Below are positions 60,703-64,000 of a DNA stretch of 64,000 nucleotides, piece by piece. The DNA is from Microplitis mediator (taxonomy: Eukaryota > Arthropoda > Insecta > Hymenoptera > Braconidae): NCBI RefSeq assembly GCF_029852145.1, contig NC_079977.1:12830640-12894639 (forward strand), read 5' to 3'. The notes under the pieces were generated by a model. It did not search any database. It saw only the letters and a program-made list of their open reading frames with translations, and was not told where the DNA came from. The translations under genes and the position numbers were made by a program. Numbering within the stretch: the stretch's first letter is position 1; each line of letters begins with the position of its first letter.

Positions 60703-62488
60703 CACTAATGCAAAAATTTAAAGGAGCAGAAAAATTTTATAAATTTTTTAGTGATTTTTGGAAGGCTGTAACTTGGTGAGAAAAAATCGTATCGAAAATT
60801 TAAAAAAAGCATTTTATAGCTTGAAATCTCTAGTTTAGGTGTATTTTTTTCAAAATTTTTTAAAAGCTCCAATTATTGCGCAAACATGAGAAATACCGCG
60901 AGCCAAAAAATTTCTAAATTTTTTTTTTTTTTCTGAAGAGCCCACGGACCGCGAAAAAATTCTTTCAACTAATCGAATGAATACATCGTTTAGCAAATTT
61001 ATTCAGCTTCAATTTGGTTTTTTTTTTAACCTCGTAAGACGATTTGTCGCAGAGATATCAGCCTTCAAACAGAAAATGATCCTTTCGGCTTTGATCTTCG
61101 ATATTTCAGGTACCAATGATCGCACAGAAAGTTGAAGGGCGGCGTTGAAAACTTGAATAAATTCCCTACAAGACCCTGTCATCATTTTTTGAATAAAAAA
61201 ATTTTTTTTATTTTTAACATCCATTAGAAGAAAGTACAGAAAAATGACTTTTTTTGGTTTTTTAGTAAATCAACCGCTACTCTGCAAATATCGATAAAAA
61301 AAATAATGTTGCCAGGGACTTTTTTAGCTTAATGTACCCCCAAGACCCCTGTAAATTTTTAAATTGATCTATCGAACCGTTTTTTGGGAATCATCGATCA
61401 AAGTTTAGCTAAACAATTAAAGGAGCAAGTTTTGTTCCTTTAATTGTGTTATCATAATCAAAATGAAAAAATTTTTTTTTTTCGACTTTTCTCAAATTTT
61501 TGCGTTGGTAACTCAGCAAATGCAAGGAAATGACAAAAAAAATATAAAATTTCCGAAAAATGTCAAAAAAAATCGAAGAAAAAAAAAAATTGAAACTTGT
61601 TTTTTGTGTTCTAAATTTTTTTTTTGACATTTTTTGGAAATTTTATATTTTTTTTGTCATTTCCTTGTATTTGCTGAGTTACCAACGCAAAAATTTGAGA
61701 AAAGTCGAAAAAAAAAAATTTTTTCATTTTGATTATGATAACACAATTAAAGGAACAAAACTTGCTCCTTTAATTGTTTAGCTAAACTTTGATCGATGAT
61801 TCCCAAAAAACGGTTCGATAGATCAATTTAAAAATTTACAGGGGTCTTGGGGGTACATTAAGCTAAAAAAGTCCCTGGCAACATTATTTTTTTTATCGAT
61901 ATTTGCAGAGTAGCGGTTGATTTACTAAAAAACCAAAAAAAGTCATTTTTTTGTACTTTCTTCTAATGGATGTTAAAAATAAAAAAAATTTTTTTATTCA
62001 AAAAATGATGACAGGGTCTTGTAGGGAATTTATTCAAGTTTTCAACGCCGCCCTTCAACTTTCTGTGCGATCATTGGTACCTGAAATATCGAAGATCAAA
62101 GCCAAAAGGATCATTTTCTGTTTGAAGGCTGATATCTCTGCGACAAATCGTCCTACGAGGTTAAAAGAAAACCCAAATTGAAGCTGAATAAATTTGCTGA
62201 ACGATGTATGCATTCGTTTAGTTGAAAGAATTTTTCCGCGGTCCGTGGGCTCTTCAGAAAAAAAAAAAAAATTTAGAAATTTTTTGGCTCGCGGTATTTC
62301 TCATGTTTGCGCAATAATCGGAGCTTTTAAAAAATTTTGAAAAAAATACACCTAAACTAGAGATTTCAAGCTATAAAATGCTTTTTTTTTAATTTTAGAT
62401 ACGATTTTTTTTCACCAAGTTACAGCCTTCCAAAAATCACTAAAAAATTTATAAAATTTTTCTGCTCCTTTAATTTTTTGCATGAGTG
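60703..62488. mobile_element. Complete palindromic element CACTAATGCAAAAATT, TSD TA
   Basis: CACTAATGCAAAAATTTAAA and, at the right, TTTAATTTTTTGCATGAGTG, TA flanks. The arms of about 890 bp meet near 61600. Open frames on both arms (KKIEEKKKL.., GSCREFIQVFNAAL) are mirror images and have no domain. A half copy lies at 4115-5796. Tc1/mariner-like by TSD and CAC ends. Confidence 0.85.
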
Positions 62489-62502
62489 TAGATATACACT
62501 TA

Positions 62503-63843
62503 GCCCCTAGTAGCAATGGAATTGGGCAAGATTCTTTGGCAAGATACTTGAAGAAGCATTTTGTAAAGAATTGTACAATTCTCGACCAAGAATCTTTATC
62601 CAGACTGGCTGCAGACTTGGGCCAGTCTGTGACCAGAATTTGACCAGATTCTTGACCCAGAGTTTTGACATAGACTTGCGCGAGAAACGCAAAAGACGAC
62701 GAGCGCGCACCTATTTCCCTCCTTTCCACTTGAATGTAAAAAGTATAGTATTGCAGTGGTTCTCATTTATAGTTGAGTCAACAAGTTTCAAAATGTTATT
62801 TTTTTAAATTACGCATTGAGTTTGTAGTAATGCCTAGAAAAATTGATTTTCAGAATTTTCTAGCACTTAAAAAATTTCGGAAGTTTTTGAATAGATTAAG
62901 ATGAATAATTAAAATTAAAAAAATGGGAATAGAATTCCGAAAGTTGTGACAAATAGAAAATTGCTTCTTCTTTAATAATCGTTTTTTAATTTTACGCTTC
63001 CTCTATTAATTTTTGAGTTATTGCTAATAATCGAGTCTCTCGTTTTTTCTATTTGATTTTGACTTATAAAAATTGCTATTTTTATTTGTAAAAAAAAATG
63101 TCTTGTCAAATTTAATGACGAATTCAATACCCTCGCAGATTTGAATCACGGTGGAAACACCGTGGAAGTGTAAACACCGTGGATCCACCGTGGTTACCCG
63201 GTGGGTTTGTTCCATTTCACCACCGGGTATACACAGTGTATCCACTGTGATTACGCGATGTATCTACCGTGATTCCACGGTGGCTTGACCACTGTGTATG
63301 CACGGTGTTTCCACTGTGATTACGCGGTGTATCCACTGTGATTCCACGGTGGCTTTGTGCTATTTCACCACCGTGATTCCACGGTGTATCCACCGCGTAA
63401 TCGCAGTGGAAACACCGTGTATACACAGTGGTCAAGCCACCGTGGAATCACGGTGGATACACCGCGTTATCACAGTGGTAAAATGGAACAAACCCACCGT
63501 GTTTCCACCGTGATTCAAATCTGCGAGGGTAAGCTGTCGCTCGCATTTTTAAAAAAACTAGATTCATTTTCTACAGAGAACTCATTTCTCGACTACAGTA
63601 TTATAAATGAAACTAATGTAGAATGAGAACCTCTATATAGGATAGTCCCAAAGTTTAGCAATAGACAGCTCCAGATTTCTGGTCAAATTCTTGACAAATT
63701 CTGACTACAGTCTGGCTCAAGTCTCGACCAATAATCTTGGTCAAGAATCTGGACCAATTCTTGTACAATTCTTGATCGAAAATCGTTTTAAAGTATCTTG
63801 ATCCAGGCTGGTACAAGGCTTTGACAAAATTGCTACTAGGGGC
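62503..63843. mobile_element. TIR element GCCCCTAGTAGCAAT
   Basis: GCCCCTAGTAGCAAT and ATTGCTACTAGGGGC at the two ends. Interior words CTTGACCAGAATT / AATTCTTGGTCAAG. Contains the CCCTCGCAG MITE. A minus-strand frame at 62412-62729 is the interior word read in phase. Confidence 0.8.
63130..63529. mobile_element. CCCTCGCAG palindromic MITE, copy 3, TSD TA
   Basis: Same ends and length (400 bp) as copy 1, TA flanks (63128-63129, 63530-63531). Sequence nearly identical to copy 1. Confidence 0.95.
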
Positions 63844-64000
63844 ATGGATTAAATCATTTTTCTTAATAAGGGGTAGCTATCGACGCGTTTTAATAAATTC
63901 TAAAGCTGATCAGATTTCGGAATTGTTTAGTTCAGCTGTTTCAAAGATATTCGCAAAAAACCGTTTTTTACTATTTCTTTCTCCCATACGATAACTCTTG

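Larger units (their letters stand above)
60624..63872. mobile_element. CCCTGATTAAAAAAAAT element, TSD GT, itself carrying nested elements
   Basis: CCCTGATTAAAAAAAATAAT at 60624; ATTTTTCTTAATAAGGG ends at 63872. GT on both flanks (60622-60623, 63873-63874). The neighbouring tandem unit at 60457-60478 shows the unoccupied sequence with one GT. Own interior: AATTTGAAAT / ATTTAAAAT words. Confidence 0.85.
59513..64000 (-). mobile_element. CTTCCCGCT-family repeat, minus strand, interrupted and running off the window
   Basis: On the minus strand, the tail (GGGGCTGGCCCGCAGGG) and AGCGGGAAGT (59537-59546) come last, preceded by many 170-bp units (GATGGT.GAGGTAGCAATCGAC near 60457 and 60610). The units resume at 63875 after the insertion 60624-63872. 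The left end lies beyond 64000. Confidence 0.7.

Overview
This window looks like strongly AT-rich nuclear DNA from an insect. I would guess a hymenopteran such as a parasitoid wasp, but only weakly. The animal assignment rests on spliced GT-AG exons of one recognisable host gene and on insect-type transposons: a Dong/R4-like LINE that ends in (TAA)n, an RNase H-bearing LINE, a BED-finger hAT transposase and solo LTRs. There is no prokaryotic gene organisation, operon or CRISPR array.

The only host gene I can support is the 3' end of Syndapin/PACSIN (+ strand, exons at 15826-15983, about 16099-16262 and 16341-16453). It carries an NPF motif and a complete C-terminal SH3 domain. The F-BAR exons are not visible, so either the sequence upstream of 15826 is a very large transposon-filled intron or the 5' part lies outside the window.

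Almost everything else is layered mobile DNA. Layout: 1-3054, possible LTR-type remnant and unassigned sequence; 3055-5800, minisatellite-filled TIR element and half of a palindromic element; 5870-8142, a broken RNase H LINE with three insertions; 9190-15175, a large composite inverted repeat; 15826-16580, Syndapin; 16811-26560, a Dong/R4-type LINE on the minus strand cut into four pieces by three insertions, one of which carries further nested elements; 26562-28472, minisatellites and a repeat copy; 29643-32315, one TIR element inside another; 32801-35480, a solo LTR; 35485-38222, more TIR elements; 38560-40453, a second solo LTR; 41723-49082, a 7.4 kb TIR element holding four other elements; 50035-52003, a dead hAT gene; 52714-55096, two adjacent solo LTRs; 55190-59419, more TIR elements; 59513-64000, a repeat interrupted by a nest three to four levels deep.

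The most interesting pattern is a set of non-autonomous TIR families that appear to share one design. Their ends begin CCC(T/G) or CAC(N)GAAAAAA. Their target duplications are 2 bp and are not limited to TA. Their interiors are almost wholly a family-specific short word and its reverse complement, repeated with variation (for example CCACCGTGG, CCCAATTGGG, TTGTAAAATTACAA, CTCATAAAATTTTATGAG). Empty or related sites elsewhere in the window support the 2-bp duplication in several cases. No transposase for them is visible here.
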